The notes under the pieces were generated by a model. The model saw only the letters and a program-made list of their open reading frames with translations. It ran no database searches and was not told the origin of the DNA. Shown here in pieces: positions 42,262 through 52,087 of a stretch of 64,000 nucleotides of DNA. The position numbers were made by a program, and so were the translations under genes. Source of the DNA: Paraburkholderia caribensis. GTDB lineage: Bacteria > Pseudomonadota > Gammaproteobacteria > Burkholderiales > Burkholderiaceae. The stretch is taken from positions 1,922,001 to 1,986,000 of the forward strand of contig NZ_CP026103.1 in assembly GCF_002902945.1 (NCBI RefSeq), written 5' to 3'. Positions within the stretch are counted from its first letter, which is position 1, and every line of letters starts with the position of its first letter.

Positions 42262-43132
42262 GATGTACTCCCGATGCGCACTAGTAAATGGGGCACCCTG
42301 CGCCGCCACTGTTGCTGAGTGCTACCAGCAGCACTTGAGTGATCAGGGTCTGCATAGGCCGAGCGGCAATGGAATCCACCCGTCTCTTCGGCTCGAACCA
42401 TGGCGAAGCCCTGTAACGACCGTCGCGGCCCGTCAGCGTCGCTGGTGCTCCGATCTCAACCAAGGGTAACTTCATCCACGGCATCAGATTTTGCGCCGAT
42501 CTGATTGCCCATGAAGTCAAGCGTAAGCCCGCCAAGAGCGCGATTCTTTCTCTTTTCTGCCGAGATGTATCAAAAATCTGCAGTGTGACCCGCGCCCGGA
42601 CCGGTCGTGAAACGCTGTCATGGTATTAAGAGATGTTGGCGGAACTCCAGTAAGCGCTCGTTGCGCCCCTGATGCAAAGGCCGGCGAAAATCTCGGTGCC
42701 GCAAACGGAACCCTGAAACAATTGATGCCTGCCTTCGAGCCTGGTCAGGACCGTCTTTTGCAGGTTATGAAGTAGAAATCGTAGTTGAGCACTGCGAATT
42801 GATAAGCTTTTGACCAACGATCTCCGACTACGGACCAACGACCGATGTGTCACGGGATCGTGCGACTGCGAACGCCCGCTGAGGTGCGCAGAACTGACAT
42901 TTGACGGTCCGTCAATGTGCACCGACGAACGGCTGGAGTTGGCCGATTGGGTGAAGTGGCCAACGGCCGATTATGGACACACCGGCTCGCAAAAGCTGGA
43001 TTCAGCTGACTGACCGGGTTGGAGAAGGTCATCTGACCGGAGTGGGTCGGGCCGCGTCTGTCCGCTCATCGAACTCATCGCTGGAAAGCGGCCAGTCGGC
43101 AGTGCGGACTCCGAGGGGCCGCCTGTTGACCA
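42262..43132. other. 871-bp gene-poor region
   Basis: No frame on either strand has convincing family resemblance. A minus-strand frame at 42281-42535 (84 codons) would encode VEIGAPATLTGRDGRYR and similar, which I do not recognise. The sequence has locally repeated words such as GACCAACGA (near 42810 and 42835). It looks like relaxed or decayed sequence. Confidence 0.45.
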
Positions 43133-44812
43133 CTAGCGCGATCCGCTTCCTGCGTCGTGCAACGACGAAGCTCCAGCCGCCCCGAACCGTGTCTCGGCGT
43201 AAGGTTCGATTCGCGCTGCCGTTACCGGTTTGCCAATGAAATAACCTTGCGCCGCGTCGCAACCGAGTTCTTTGACGAGGGCGAATTGCGTTTCGGTCTC
43301 GATGCCTTCCGCGACCGTTCTCATGCTCAGCGCGCGCGCGAGCGCCACCATTGCTTCGACCATCGCGCGTGCCTGGCGACAGGTCTCCTTGACAGTGAGC
43401 TCCTGCACGAACGACTTGTCGATCTTGATGCGATCGACAGGCAGCCGTGTGAGGTATGCGAGGCTGGAATAGCCGGTGCCGAAATCGTCGAGCGAGACGG
43501 TCACGCCGAGCCTTCTTACAGCTGAAAGCGCGCGCGACGCGGCCGCGAAGTCGCTCATGACGACCGTCTCCGTCACCTCGATGTCGAGTGCGGAAGCGCA
43601 TACTCCGGCCGTCTCGGCCGCCTCCGAAACCAGTGCGGCGAGATCGCAGTTCTGGATCGTCGTGGCCGAGAGATTGACGGCGACCTTGAACGGCATGCAG
43701 TTCGCCGCCTGCCATTTCGCCGCCTGGCGGAACGCAAGGCGAATGAGCCAGTCGCCCGTTGCCTCGTAGGCCGGCGATTCATGCAACACGTCGAGAAAGT
43801 CGGCCGGCGTGAGCAGCCCCAGTTGCGGATGGTTCCATCGCAGAAGCGCCTCGGCTCCATAGACGCGGCCAGTATGCAGGTCCAGTTGTGGCTGGTAGTG
43901 CAGTTCGAACTGGCGCCCGGCGCTCGCACTCTCCAGATCCGCGCGTAGCCGCCGGCGATGCGAGAGGCGCTGCGCATCCTCCTTGCCAAACGACCACACA
44001 TGCGACCCACCCGCACGCTTCGCGTGATACATCGCGATGTCCGCGTTGCGCAGCAGCTCGGCTGCATTCGATGCCGAAATGGGATAGCGCGCCACGCCGA
44101 TGCTCGCGCCCACCGAGGCCCGCACGCACGGCGTCTGAATTGGCTCGCGCATGCGTATTGTGACGTCGCGCGCGACTCGCGCGGCCTCGCCCTCGGGAGC
44201 GTCGACGAGGAAAATGACGAATTCGTCACCACCGATGCGCGAAACACTGGCGCCTTCGGCACACATGGCGGAAAGACGCTCGCCGATGGCACGCAGCACT
44301 TCATCGCCCGCCGCGTGGCCAAACGAGTCGTTGATATCCTTGAAGCGGTCAAGGTCGACGAAGAGCAGATCGACGGAAGCGGCCGCGCCTTTGTCGACGA
44401 GAATGTTCAGGCGCAGTAGCAGTTCCCGCCGGTTCATGAGACCGGTCAGCTCGTCATACGTCGCCTGGCGCGACAAGCGTTCGGAGATAGCGCGCGCTTC
44501 GGTGACATCGCGGACCAGCACGACGATACCGTCGTCGCTTGGGAACGCCCGCACTTCAAACCAGGCACCGAGCGGCGCGTAGAAGTCCGTCGCGGTGCTG
44601 GGCTTACGCGTCTCGGCCGTCTGCCGATAGGCTGCTTCGTAGCTCGACCCGATGAGATCTGGGTATTCGGCCCAGATCTCGCGACCCAGCAGGTCCTCGG
44701 ACCGACGCTTCAGCAGCCGCCCAGCGGTCCGGTTGATGTTCCGAAACCTCCACTCCCGGTCGATCGTCATGACGCCGTCCGTGATGTGATCGAGTATTTG
44801 AAAACTTTCCAC
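43133..44812 (-). CDS. PAS-GGDEF-EAL cyclic-di-GMP protein
   Basis: Cytoplasmic protein of 559 residues predicted to control c-di-GMP. PAS domain (about 1-105), GGDEF domain (about 115-275) with an intact GGDEF motif at 194-198 and the start-of-domain DELTGLMNRREL, then EAL (about 290-545) with AEALLRW (Glu321-Ala-Leu), VAVNLSA, IEVTETV and SLDDFGTGYSSL. Both catalytic motifs are intact, so either or both activities are possible. The inhibitory RxxD site usually found before GGDEF is absent. The start is GTG at 44812 with a GGAAGGGA box. Confidence 0.94.
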   Translation of the reverse strand: MESFQILDHITDGVMTIDREWRFRNINRTAGRLLKRRSEDLLGREIWAEYPDLIGSSYEAAYRQTAETRKPSTATDFYAPLGAWFEVRAFPSDDGIVVLVRDVTEARAISERLSRQATYDELTGLMNRRELLLRLNILVDKGAAASVDLLFVDLDRFKDINDSFGHAAGDEVLRAIGERLSAMCAEGASVSRIGGDEFVIFLVDAPEGEAARVARDVTIRMREPIQTPCVRASVGASIGVARYPISASNAAELLRNADIAMYHAKRAGGSHVWSFGKEDAQRLSHRRRLRADLESASAGRQFELHYQPQLDLHTGRVYGAEALLRWNHPQLGLLTPADFLDVLHESPAYEATGDWLIRLAFRQAAKWQAANCMPFKVAVNLSATTIQNCDLAALVSEAAETAGVCASALDIEVTETVVMSDFAAASRALSAVRRLGVTVSLDDFGTGYSSLAYLTRLPVDRIKIDKSFVQELTVKETCRQARAMVEAMVALARALSMRTVAEGIETETQFALVKELGCDAAQGYFIGKPVTAARIEPYAETRFGAAGASSLHDAGSGSR

Positions 44813-45263
44813 GTCCTTGTCCCTTCCTTGATCGACCGGTGCTATGGCCCCGATATGTCTCTTTGATCGCTAACAGTGCGTATCGTAGGAGGAAATTGGC
44901 ATGTTAGCGAACCGAAAGCTCAGCAGGAAGCGGACATTCACGGTGCCGGTTCTCCCGATCCGGCGGTTGTCGTTAGTGCAATCACGCATCACGCGTCCTC
45001 TGGTCGCTCGAACAACTGTCGGGATAAGGCGATCATCGGCACGCCCGCATCCGAAGAGATTTTCGATGCCGGAATCGACGTGCCCGAATTCGCATTGCCG
45101 CGGAACCAGCTCGAACTCAGCCTGATTCCGGCCAACGCAAACACCCTCATTCTTCGCTAATTCCCCGCCGCTACGATGCAGATCGTTCGCTAGTGCAGTC
45201 CGTCATCACCGATCCGAAAACATTTCTTTTTTCGTCTGACGCATTCGTCTGAAGGAGATCATC
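44813..45263. other. 451-bp stretch with no convincing gene
   Basis: A strong AGGAGG Shine-Dalgarno-like sequence (44888-44893) precedes an ATG at 44901 that opens a 74-codon frame, and an overlapping GTG frame (44876-45160, 94 codons) ends GIDVPEFALPRNQLELSLIPANANTLILR. Neither is recognised and they exclude each other. If one is real the 94-codon frame has the more protein-like composition. Confidence 0.3.
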
Positions 45264-45788
45264 ATGTCGCTCGCAGCCATTCTTCACGGCACGCCCATCT
45301 GGGTCTGGGTGCTGCTCGCATTCCTGCTCTCGCGCGGGTTCAAGGCCATGAACAGCGGCACCGCGCCGCTTCCCAGACTTGCCACCGTGCCGCTCGTGTT
45401 CGCGGTCTGGGGCATTGCGCATCTCGTGACAGACCCGCTGACGGGTTGGGCCGACGCGAGCGTCTGGGTGGTTGCCGCGCTGGCGGGTGTCGCGGCGGGC
45501 GTGTTCATCGCGAGCCGCACGCGCTTCATCGTCGATCCCGTCGCGAACACGGTGATGCTGCCCGGTTCCATGCTGCCGCTGGCGCTGATCGTCATCACCT
45601 TCGCCGCCAAGTTCTGGCTCGGCGTCGAACTGGCGACGGCAACCAGTCTGGCGTCGCTCGGCACGTATATGTTGATCAGCGCAGCCGTATCGGGCGCCGT
45701 CGCAGGCATGTTCGCGGGCCGCTTCCTGACGTACTGGCGAGCCATGAGCGCACGCCGCATCGTTCAGGCCTTTTCGCAGGGCGCGTGA
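45264..45788 (+). CDS. Small integral membrane protein (DUF6622-like)
   Basis: Protein of 174 residues with five or six hydrophobic helices (MSLAAILHGTPIWVWVLLAFLLSRGFKAM at the start, FAVWGIAHLV, VVAALAGVAAGVFIA, MLPLALIVITFAAKFWLGV, YMLISAAVSGAVAGMFAGR). No catalytic motif is seen. The ATG at 45264 has a GAAGGAG box. It stands alone; I recognise only general resemblance to a Burkholderiaceae membrane family of unknown function. Confidence 0.75.
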   Translation: MSLAAILHGTPIWVWVLLAFLLSRGFKAMNSGTAPLPRLATVPLVFAVWGIAHLVTDPLTGWADASVWVVAALAGVAAGVFIASRTRFIVDPVANTVMLPGSMLPLALIVITFAAKFWLGVELATATSLASLGTYMLISAAVSGAVAGMFAGRFLTYWRAMSARRIVQAFSQGA

Positions 45789-45973
45789 GAGGGACCCGCG
45801 CACCTCCGTAGCATCCGCGACTCAAAAGAAATATCGCCAAACTTGTTACTCCCGGCATTCGCTTTCGAGGTCCAGACTGTCTCACTGCAAGCAACGCACG
45901 ATGAACAAGCAACGAAGCCGCGTCTCATCCCCGAGGCGCGGCAACTTGTTCAAATCAGGAGGTCGCAAGCGCC

Positions 45974-46759
45974 ATGGGTACATCGGACAAAAACGGAACC
46001 AACGGTGGACAACGTGCGATGCGCACACCACCCGTCGTATCGCCCCAGCAATGGGAAACAGCACGCGAGCAACTGCTCGTGAAGGAAAAGGCCCACACGC
46101 GCGCCCGCGACGCGCTCGCCGCCGAGCGCCGCCGCATGCCGTGGATGGCCGTCGACAAAACCTACGCATTCGAAGGGCCAGCGGGCACGCTCAGTCTGCG
46201 CGATCTGTTCGACGGCAGGCGTCAACTGATCGTGTATCGCGCGTTTTATGAACCGGGCGTATTCGGCTGGCCCGAGCATGCGTGCCGCGGCTGCTCGATG
46301 GTCGCGGACCAGGTCGCTCATCTCGCTCACCTGAACGCCCGCGACACGACGCTCGTTTTCGTCTCGCGCGCGCCTCAGGCGGACATCGCCCGATTGAAGG
46401 CGCGCATGGGCTGGCAGATACCGTGGTTCACGATCACGGATAGTTTCGACACCGACTTCGGCGTTGGCGAATGGCACGGCACGAACGTGTTCTATCGCGA
46501 CGGCAATGGGATATTCCGCACCTACTTCATCAACAATCGCGGCGACGAGCAGATGGGCGGCACATGGAGCTATCTCGACATCACGCCGCTCGGCCGGCAA
46601 GAGGTCTGGGAAGATTCGCCCGAAGGCTACCCGCAGACGCCGACCTACAAATGGTGGAACTGGCACGACAGCTATGTCGACGACGCGCCGCCGGACAGGA
46701 AGTGGGTCGAGGTATCGGATGCGGGCGAGGCGGCGTTCAGGAACAAGCCCGAGCCGTGA
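45974..46759 (+). CDS. DUF899 thioredoxin-like protein
   Basis: Soluble protein of 261 residues of the DUF899 family, which has a thioredoxin-like fold. PPVVSPQQWETAREQLLVKEKAHTRARDALAAERRRMPW is the standard N-terminal segment, then FEGPAGTLSLRDLFDGRRQLIVYRAFYEPGV, with a cysteine pair CRGC (the typical GCSMVADQVAHLAHLNARDTT segment), and the C-terminal TYKWWNWHD. Function is unknown; a redox role is inferred from the fold. The AGGAGG box lies 11 bases before the ATG at 45974. It converges on the DUF4136 gene with a 13-bp gap. Confidence 0.88.
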   Translation: MGTSDKNGTNGGQRAMRTPPVVSPQQWETAREQLLVKEKAHTRARDALAAERRRMPWMAVDKTYAFEGPAGTLSLRDLFDGRRQLIVYRAFYEPGVFGWPEHACRGCSMVADQVAHLAHLNARDTTLVFVSRAPQADIARLKARMGWQIPWFTITDSFDTDFGVGEWHGTNVFYRDGNGIFRTYFINNRGDEQMGGTWSYLDITPLGRQEVWEDSPEGYPQTPTYKWWNWHDSYVDDAPPDRKWVEVSDAGEAAFRNKPEP

Positions 46760-46772
46760 ACGCCCCGGCACG

Positions 46773-47375
46773 TCATTTGTCGATCTGCTTCACCGTGACC
46801 ACTTCGGGCCGACCCGCCGCTTCGCCAGTGCGCAGTTTCACGCGCCAGCTTCCGTATCCGGCAAACGGAAACTGCGCGAACGCGCTTTTGACGAGCCACG
46901 GAATGGGATGCAGCGCGTCGGCATTGCGGTCGCGGCTCGTCGCCGTGACCTTGTAGACTTCCTTGCCCGTCGCGGCGTCGAAGAGGCGCAAGGTCATCGA
47001 ATGCTGATACTCGCGCCCGAAAAACGGAAAGCCTGGCTTCGCCACGCCATTGCAGGCGGAGTCCGCGCAGTCGCCCTGGATCACGCCGACAGCGGCCGGC
47101 CGCGTATCGTAGGCGAGCGAGAGCATGTAACTCGCGCGCTCCGCCGATCGATCGACGAGCCCGTAATTGCCGAGCTCGCTGTGAATCAGCGCTTCGTACT
47201 GCTCGCGGGCGGCGCCCGTTTCCTGCGACGGCGTCTGCACGATCGCATAGGTGCGCTCGCCCTGCAGCACGACGGGCGTTCCCGACACCTGAACGTCCGT
47301 CGTCACGCCCGCGCATCCCGCCAGACCCGCCACGCCCGCAACAACGATGGCAGCACAACATAGCGTCTTCTTCAC
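46773..47375 (-). CDS. DUF4136-like lipoprotein
   Basis: Predicted outer-membrane or periplasmic lipoprotein of 200 residues. The GTG start at 47375 gives VKKTLCCAAIVVAGVAGLAGC with a lipobox LAGC at Cys21. The rest (VSGTPVVLQGERTYAIVQTPSQETGAAREQYEALIHSELGNYGLVDR) follows the DUF4136 pattern of a beta-rich envelope domain, although it contains an additional Cys-containing loop (GDCADSACNG). Function unknown. It is downstream of the CHASE2 kinase on the same strand after 56 bp. Confidence 0.8.
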   Translation of the reverse strand: MKKTLCCAAIVVAGVAGLAGCAGVTTDVQVSGTPVVLQGERTYAIVQTPSQETGAAREQYEALIHSELGNYGLVDRSAERASYMLSLAYDTRPAAVGVIQGDCADSACNGVAKPGFPFFGREYQHSMTLRLFDAATGKEVYKVTATSRDRNADALHPIPWLVKSAFAQFPFAGYGSWRVKLRTGEAAGRPEVVTVKQIDK

Positions 47376-47431
47376 GTTCTTCTCGCTTCGATCGAATACA
47401 GATTCATGTGCGCCCTGAGCGTTCGAGTTGT

Positions 47432-49876
47432 TCACGCATTCGTCTCGTCGAGCGCGGGCAGCGTGATCGTGAATGCCGTGCCCCGACCGGGCGCGCTTTC
47501 CACATGCACATCGCCGCCATGCCGCATCACGACGGCTTTCACGAACGCCATGCCAAGCCCCGTACCCGTCGCTTCCGGCCGTTCGACTTCGTGAAAGCGT
47601 TGAAACCGCTCGAACAGATGCGCCTGGTTTTCCGCCGACATCCCGTAGCCTTCGTCGCGAACCGTGCAGCGCACGCGTGCCGGCCATTCGCCCAACGCGG
47701 GCTTCTCCGGCGCGACCGTGCAGGTAATGCGCGTGTCGGGCGGACTATATTTCACCGCGTTGTTCAGGATGTTGACGAGCGCGCGCGTCATCAGCGAGCG
47801 GTCCGCGTTGATCCAGTGGCCGTCGCCCTGTTCGTCGTAGGCGGCCTCGAGGCGAATGTGCCTGGCCTGTGCCTGCGGCCACACTTCATCGCTCGCGTCG
47901 ATCACCAGTTCGACGAGACTCACGGGTTCGAGTGCGTAAGCCTGGGATTCGGCGCGCGCGAGTTGCACGAAATCGTCGGCGAGCATCAAGGCCCGCTGCG
48001 CGTATCGCTCGACACGGTTCAACAATTCGCGCAAGCGTTCGGAGTCGGGCGTGCGCGCGCGTTCGAGTTCGACGAGCGCAAGAATCGACGCCTGCGGCGA
48101 ACGCATGTCGTGCGACAGCAGACGCAGCGCGTCTTCACGCAGCCGTTCGGCCGCGTGCACAGCCGTCACGTCGACCAGCCCCGCGATCCATCCGATCACC
48201 GCGCCTTGCGCATCGGTGCACTTCGCGTAACGCAACAGATGATCGCGCTGGCTGCGATCGCGGACCTCGATGCCCCGCTCCATCATCTCCACGAAGGCGA
48301 TGCGGCCGGGATCGAGCAGCGCGGGCCAATGCGAGCGTCCGAGCGCATCGTCCTCCGCGCGCGAACCGATCGCCTTCACGAACGCGAGTTCGCCGAGCAC
48401 GTGGCGCAGTTGCTCGCCTTCGGGCGCTGCCGCGCCGAGCCGCTCGCAATACGCCTTCGCCGCGTGGTTCGCAATCAGCACGACGCCTTGCACGTCACTG
48501 ACGAGAATCGGCTCCGGCACGCTATCGAGGCTGCTCCACACGAAGCGCTTCATATCCTGCACGCGGCGCGCCGCCTGCGCCATCAGCGCCATCTGCTGCG
48601 CGAGCGCGTCGCCGCGAAATTCGCGGCTGCGTTGCGGCGCTTCGGGCAACAGATGCGGCTCGTCGGCGAGACGCTGCAGTTCCTTGCGCAGATACGACAT
48701 CGTCATTTCGAGCCGCCGCCAGTTCCAGATCGGATAGACGGCAGCGAGTCCGACGATCGCGGGCACGGGCGACATCCATAGCCGCATGCCGTACAACAGC
48801 GCCGCGCTGAGACCCAGCATCGTCGCGCTGAGCACGATCGTCATCAGCAGCGAACGCAGCGGCGACAACACGAGCAGGCCCGCCAGCAGCACACCGAGCG
48901 GCACCAGCGACACGACGAACACCCACAGGCCGTTGACGGGATCGATCGCACGGCCCGTCACGAGCGTATCGAGCACGTTCGCGTGAATGTAGACGCCGGG
49001 CAGTGGCCCGAGCCGGCCCGACACCGGCGTCGAGAACCGGTCGTAGAGGCCCGATGCCGTCACGCCGATCAGCACGATCTTGCCGCGCAGCATGTCGCGC
49101 GGCACGTCGCCCGCGAGCACGCTGGCGAACGACACCTTCGGATAGGTCTGCGCGAGCGGGCCGAACGGGATCAGGACGCGTGCCTCGTCATTACCCGCGA
49201 TCGGGGTACGCTCGGGCACATCGGCGGCGGCGCCGGCGCCGTGCGCCAGCTTCACCGTGCCGGCCTTGATCGCGCGCCAGACGGGCACCATCAACTGCGG
49301 CCAGCGCAGATGCGCGTCGCCTTCGAACAGCGCGACACTGCGCACGATGCCGTCGGCATCCACTTCCAGATTGATATGGCCAAGTCCCGCAGCCGCGCTC
49401 GCGAGCGGCTCGACCGGCTTGACGGCAACGCGCTCGCCGTTGGTATCTTCAGGAGACAGGAGAATCGGCAGATACGTCGGCGTCGCGGCGAGCGCGCGCG
49501 CCAGTTGCACGTCGTCCGGCGCGGGCTCGGTGAAGAGCACGTCGTAGACCACGGCAGCCGGCCCGGCCTTCGCGATTTCGTCGAGCAGTTGCGCATGCAC
49601 GGCGCGCGGCCAGGGCCAGCGGCCGAGCCGTGCAATGCTCGCGTTGTCGATTTCGACGACGGCGATATCGGGCAGCACCGGTTGCGCGTGCAACCGCAGG
49701 AAGCCGTCGTAGACGAGATGGTCGACGCTCGCCGTCAGCCTGCCGGGCGAGCCGGCCAGAATCACCAGGACGCCGAGGCAGCCAATGCACAGCCATTCGA
49801 AAAGAAAGCGGCGCCCGACTGGCCGCCCAAGACGTATGCGCGGGTCGAAACTCATGCGCGGGCCGCTGGTGGTCAT
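47432..49876 (-). CDS. CHASE2-domain sensor histidine kinase
   Basis: Membrane kinase of 814 residues. After TM1 (about 27-45) comes a large extracytoplasmic CHASE2 domain (about 50-310: LPDIAVVEIDNASIARLGRWPWPRAVHAQLLDEIAKAGPAAVVYDVLFTEPAPDD), then three TM helices (about 320-385), a PAS-like region (about 440-570), HisKA with the His in LRLLSHDMRSPQASIL, and HATPase_c with NILNNAVKYSPP and GTGLGMAFVKAVVMRHGG. ATG at 49876 overlaps the FecR gene stop by one base (TGATG); a GTG one codon earlier is possible. It is the third gene of a response regulator/FecR/kinase operon. Confidence 0.93.
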   Translation of the reverse strand: MTTSGPRMSFDPRIRLGRPVGRRFLFEWLCIGCLGVLVILAGSPGRLTASVDHLVYDGFLRLHAQPVLPDIAVVEIDNASIARLGRWPWPRAVHAQLLDEIAKAGPAAVVYDVLFTEPAPDDVQLARALAATPTYLPILLSPEDTNGERVAVKPVEPLASAAAGLGHINLEVDADGIVRSVALFEGDAHLRWPQLMVPVWRAIKAGTVKLAHGAGAAADVPERTPIAGNDEARVLIPFGPLAQTYPKVSFASVLAGDVPRDMLRGKIVLIGVTASGLYDRFSTPVSGRLGPLPGVYIHANVLDTLVTGRAIDPVNGLWVFVVSLVPLGVLLAGLLVLSPLRSLLMTIVLSATMLGLSAALLYGMRLWMSPVPAIVGLAAVYPIWNWRRLEMTMSYLRKELQRLADEPHLLPEAPQRSREFRGDALAQQMALMAQAARRVQDMKRFVWSSLDSVPEPILVSDVQGVVLIANHAAKAYCERLGAAAPEGEQLRHVLGELAFVKAIGSRAEDDALGRSHWPALLDPGRIAFVEMMERGIEVRDRSQRDHLLRYAKCTDAQGAVIGWIAGLVDVTAVHAAERLREDALRLLSHDMRSPQASILALVELERARTPDSERLRELLNRVERYAQRALMLADDFVQLARAESQAYALEPVSLVELVIDASDEVWPQAQARHIRLEAAYDEQGDGHWINADRSLMTRALVNILNNAVKYSPPDTRITCTVAPEKPALGEWPARVRCTVRDEGYGMSAENQAHLFERFQRFHEVERPEATGTGLGMAFVKAVVMRHGGDVHVESAPGRGTAFTITLPALDETNA

Positions 49877-51294
49877 CACCGTGCCAGTGTAAATGAGCGG
49901 ATCGCGCTGCCCTTCTGATATAGCCGGCCGTTGTCGAACTGCTCCGCGATCACGGTCCAGTAGTAGATGCCGGGCGGCAGATCGGAGACGGCGATCTGCC
50001 CCGTCGCGAGATCCGTGCGATCGACGAGCGGCTCGCGCAGATCGGCTGTCGTTGCCAGAACGAAGCGGAAGCGCGTTTCGACACCCGTGCGGCTGGCGAG
50101 CCAGCGGAACTCGAAGTCGCGGCTGCCGCCACGCGGCCCGGCTGAAACATCGAGTCCAAACTGGCGGCGCTCGAACGCATAGATATGCGGCAGACCTTCG
50201 AGGCCCATGCCGTCGATCGACGAAATGCGCACGAAGTAGTTGCCGTCGGGCAAATCGCCGAACGTTGCGTGCGGCATGTTCACGCGCTGGTCGCGGATCA
50301 GGTCGAACAGGTCGGCGTCGCGCGCGATCTGCACGCGGTACGCGCGTGCCTTAGCGTCGGGCGCGAGGTCGAACGCGACGTCCTGTTCGTCTTGCACCTT
50401 GCCCGGGTCCAACAGTGCGGGCGCGGGCAGCAAGGCCACCGGCCCGCCGACGCCGCCCGTCGAGCGCGTGACGCTGCCGAATTGCGCGCCGATGAGTTGC
50501 GTCGATGCCCGTAACGGCACGCCCGGCGCACGCGCCGCCATGCGCGCCGCATCGACACCGACCGCGCCGTCGAGCACGGCGACGGCTGTCGACTGTTCGT
50601 CGCCGTCGTAGCTCACGCGAAAGCGCGTGCCGCGCACGCCCGCCACCACCGACGGCGAGCGGATCTGGAAGCGGTCGTCTTTTTTGGTCGCGTGGTTGAC
50701 CTCGCTGTCGACCTCGCCCCGCTTCAGGTCGATCACGCGATCTTTCGCGCCCGTCAGCACGGTCTGCCGCAGCGCGCCGATTTCGATGGTGCTGTCCTGA
50801 GGCACGGACACATGCGAGCCGTCGTCGAGTTCCAGCGTGACGAAGCCGTTGTGCCCCGTCTGCACGCGGTCGCCTTCGACCAGCACCATGCCGACCGTGA
50901 TGGGCGTGAACGGATTCTGTCTGAACGCATGTCCGGCGGGGCCGCTGACGGCGACGACCCGCGCGGGGCGCGACTCCTGCTTCAGCAATGCAACAGGCAA
51001 ACGCAACTGCACGCCGGGCTGAAGATGCAGCGGATCGGCGACGTGATTCAGCTTGCGCAGCACGGTCCAGTCGCGTGGTTCGCGCAGATAGCGACCGGCC
51101 ACGTCGTACAGCGTGTCGCCGGGCCCCGTCACGTAGATCGCCGTCGCCACGGTTTCATGCGCAGCGGATGTCTGCGCGTTCGAACTGGCCGGCAGCAAGG
51201 CCGCCGCCGCGACCAGAACCGCGATGATGCCGGGTGCGCGCCGCACCGCCCGCCAAAGCGCACGCGGCGGTTTGCCCGATACAGCCACCGTCAC
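49876..51294 (-). CDS. Exported LysM-FecR domain protein
   Basis: Periplasmic protein of 472 residues. A signal peptide (about 18-42) is followed by LysM (about 50-100: YVTGPGDTLYDVAGRYLREPRDWTVLRKLNHVADPLHLQPG), a FecR domain (about 130-235: GDRVQTGHNGFVTLELDDGSHVSVPQDSTIEIG to SPSVVAGVRGTRFRVSYDGDEQSTAVAVLDGAVGV) and a C-terminal region with fibronectin-like repeats ending PPGIYYWTVIAEQFDNGRLYQKGSAIRSF. FecR domains relay signals in iron regulation, but here no sigma factor or TonB receptor is present. The GTG start at 51294 overlaps the response regulator stop (GTGA), so it is coupled to both neighbours and may act as a cell-wall sensor or ligand for the CHASE2 kinase. Confidence 0.9.
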   Translation of the reverse strand: MTVAVSGKPPRALWRAVRRAPGIIAVLVAAAALLPASSNAQTSAAHETVATAIYVTGPGDTLYDVAGRYLREPRDWTVLRKLNHVADPLHLQPGVQLRLPVALLKQESRPARVVAVSGPAGHAFRQNPFTPITVGMVLVEGDRVQTGHNGFVTLELDDGSHVSVPQDSTIEIGALRQTVLTGAKDRVIDLKRGEVDSEVNHATKKDDRFQIRSPSVVAGVRGTRFRVSYDGDEQSTAVAVLDGAVGVDAARMAARAPGVPLRASTQLIGAQFGSVTRSTGGVGGPVALLPAPALLDPGKVQDEQDVAFDLAPDAKARAYRVQIARDADLFDLIRDQRVNMPHATFGDLPDGNYFVRISSIDGMGLEGLPHIYAFERRQFGLDVSAGPRGGSRDFEFRWLASRTGVETRFRFVLATTADLREPLVDRTDLATGQIAVSDLPPGIYYWTVIAEQFDNGRLYQKGSAIRSFTLAR

Positions 51295-51989
51295 GCATCC
51301 CCCTTTTCGATCCGTTCCAGCCGGTAGCCGTAGCCGTAAATGGGAGTCAACCGGTAGCCGTGTTCGGGGCGCAGGCCGAGCTTGGCGCGCAGCATCGAAA
51401 CGTGGGTGTCCATGGTGCGCGATGGAATGTCGACGTCCTGCCGCCAGATCGCTTCGAGAATATGCGCGCGCGACAGCGGCTGGCTCAGATGCCGGAACAG
51501 CAGCAAAGCGAGCTCGAACTCCTTTTGCGTCAGCGTGACGGGCGTGCCGCGCGCGATGACCTGTTTCGATCCCAGCTCGAACTCGAATTCCCCGAAGCTT
51601 TCTTTGGTCGCCATCTGGTTGAGTTGATACGCGCGGCGCAGCAGCGATCGCACGCGCGCGAGCAGCACGCCCGATGCGACGGGCTTGACGACGTAGTCGT
51701 CGGCGCCTTTGTTCAGCATCGACGCGATGTCCGTTTCGCGGCTGCGGCTCGTCATGAACAGCACGGGCAGACGGTCGGACAGGCTCTGACGCACCCAGTG
51801 CAGCACCTCTTCGCCCGACATGTCGGGCACGTTCCAGTCGAGCACCAGCAGGTCGAACGTCTGACGGCGCAGGTGCTTGACGAGCGCGCGGCCTTCGGCG
51901 AACGCATGGCAATCGTGCCCATCGACCGCCAGCGACTGGCAGACCAGATCGGCTTGCGCCACGTCATCGTCCAGGACTGCAATTCTCAT
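51291..51989 (-). CDS. OmpR-family response regulator of the CHASE2/FecR system
   Basis: DNA-binding response regulator of 232 residues. Receiver about 1-118 with acidic LDDD at 6-9, phosphoacceptor Asp51 in LVLDWNVPDMSG and the conserved Lys in DYVVKPVAS. Winged helix about 130-228 (LTQKEFELALLLFRHLSQPLSRAHILEAIWRQDVDIPSRTMDTHVSMLRAKLGL ... YGYGYRLERI). ATG at 51989 (MRIAVLDDD). It is the first gene of the three-gene operon. Confidence 0.94.
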   Translation of the reverse strand: MRIAVLDDDVAQADLVCQSLAVDGHDCHAFAEGRALVKHLRRQTFDLLVLDWNVPDMSGEEVLHWVRQSLSDRLPVLFMTSRSRETDIASMLNKGADDYVVKPVASGVLLARVRSLLRRAYQLNQMATKESFGEFEFELGSKQVIARGTPVTLTQKEFELALLLFRHLSQPLSRAHILEAIWRQDVDIPSRTMDTHVSMLRAKLGLRPEHGYRLTPIYGYGYRLERIEKGDA

Positions 51990-52087
51990 AGATCCCCGCA
52001 CGCGAAATCGTTCATCGGGCCAACGGCGTGAGCGCAGGGCTCGCGCCGCGACAGACGTGGATGCGACGGGCGACCCGTCTGTGGCGT

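Noticed and set aside
42281..42535. 84-codon minus-strand frame in the gene-poor 42.3-43.1 kb region
   Set aside because: No family resemblance, no convincing ribosome binding site, and composition like other decayed sequence nearby.
44876..45160. 94-codon frame possibly a gene, overlapping a 74-codon frame with a strong Shine-Dalgarno-like sequence
   Set aside because: Neither frame is recognised, they are mutually exclusive, and the region has no conserved context; reported only as an uncertain intergenic note.
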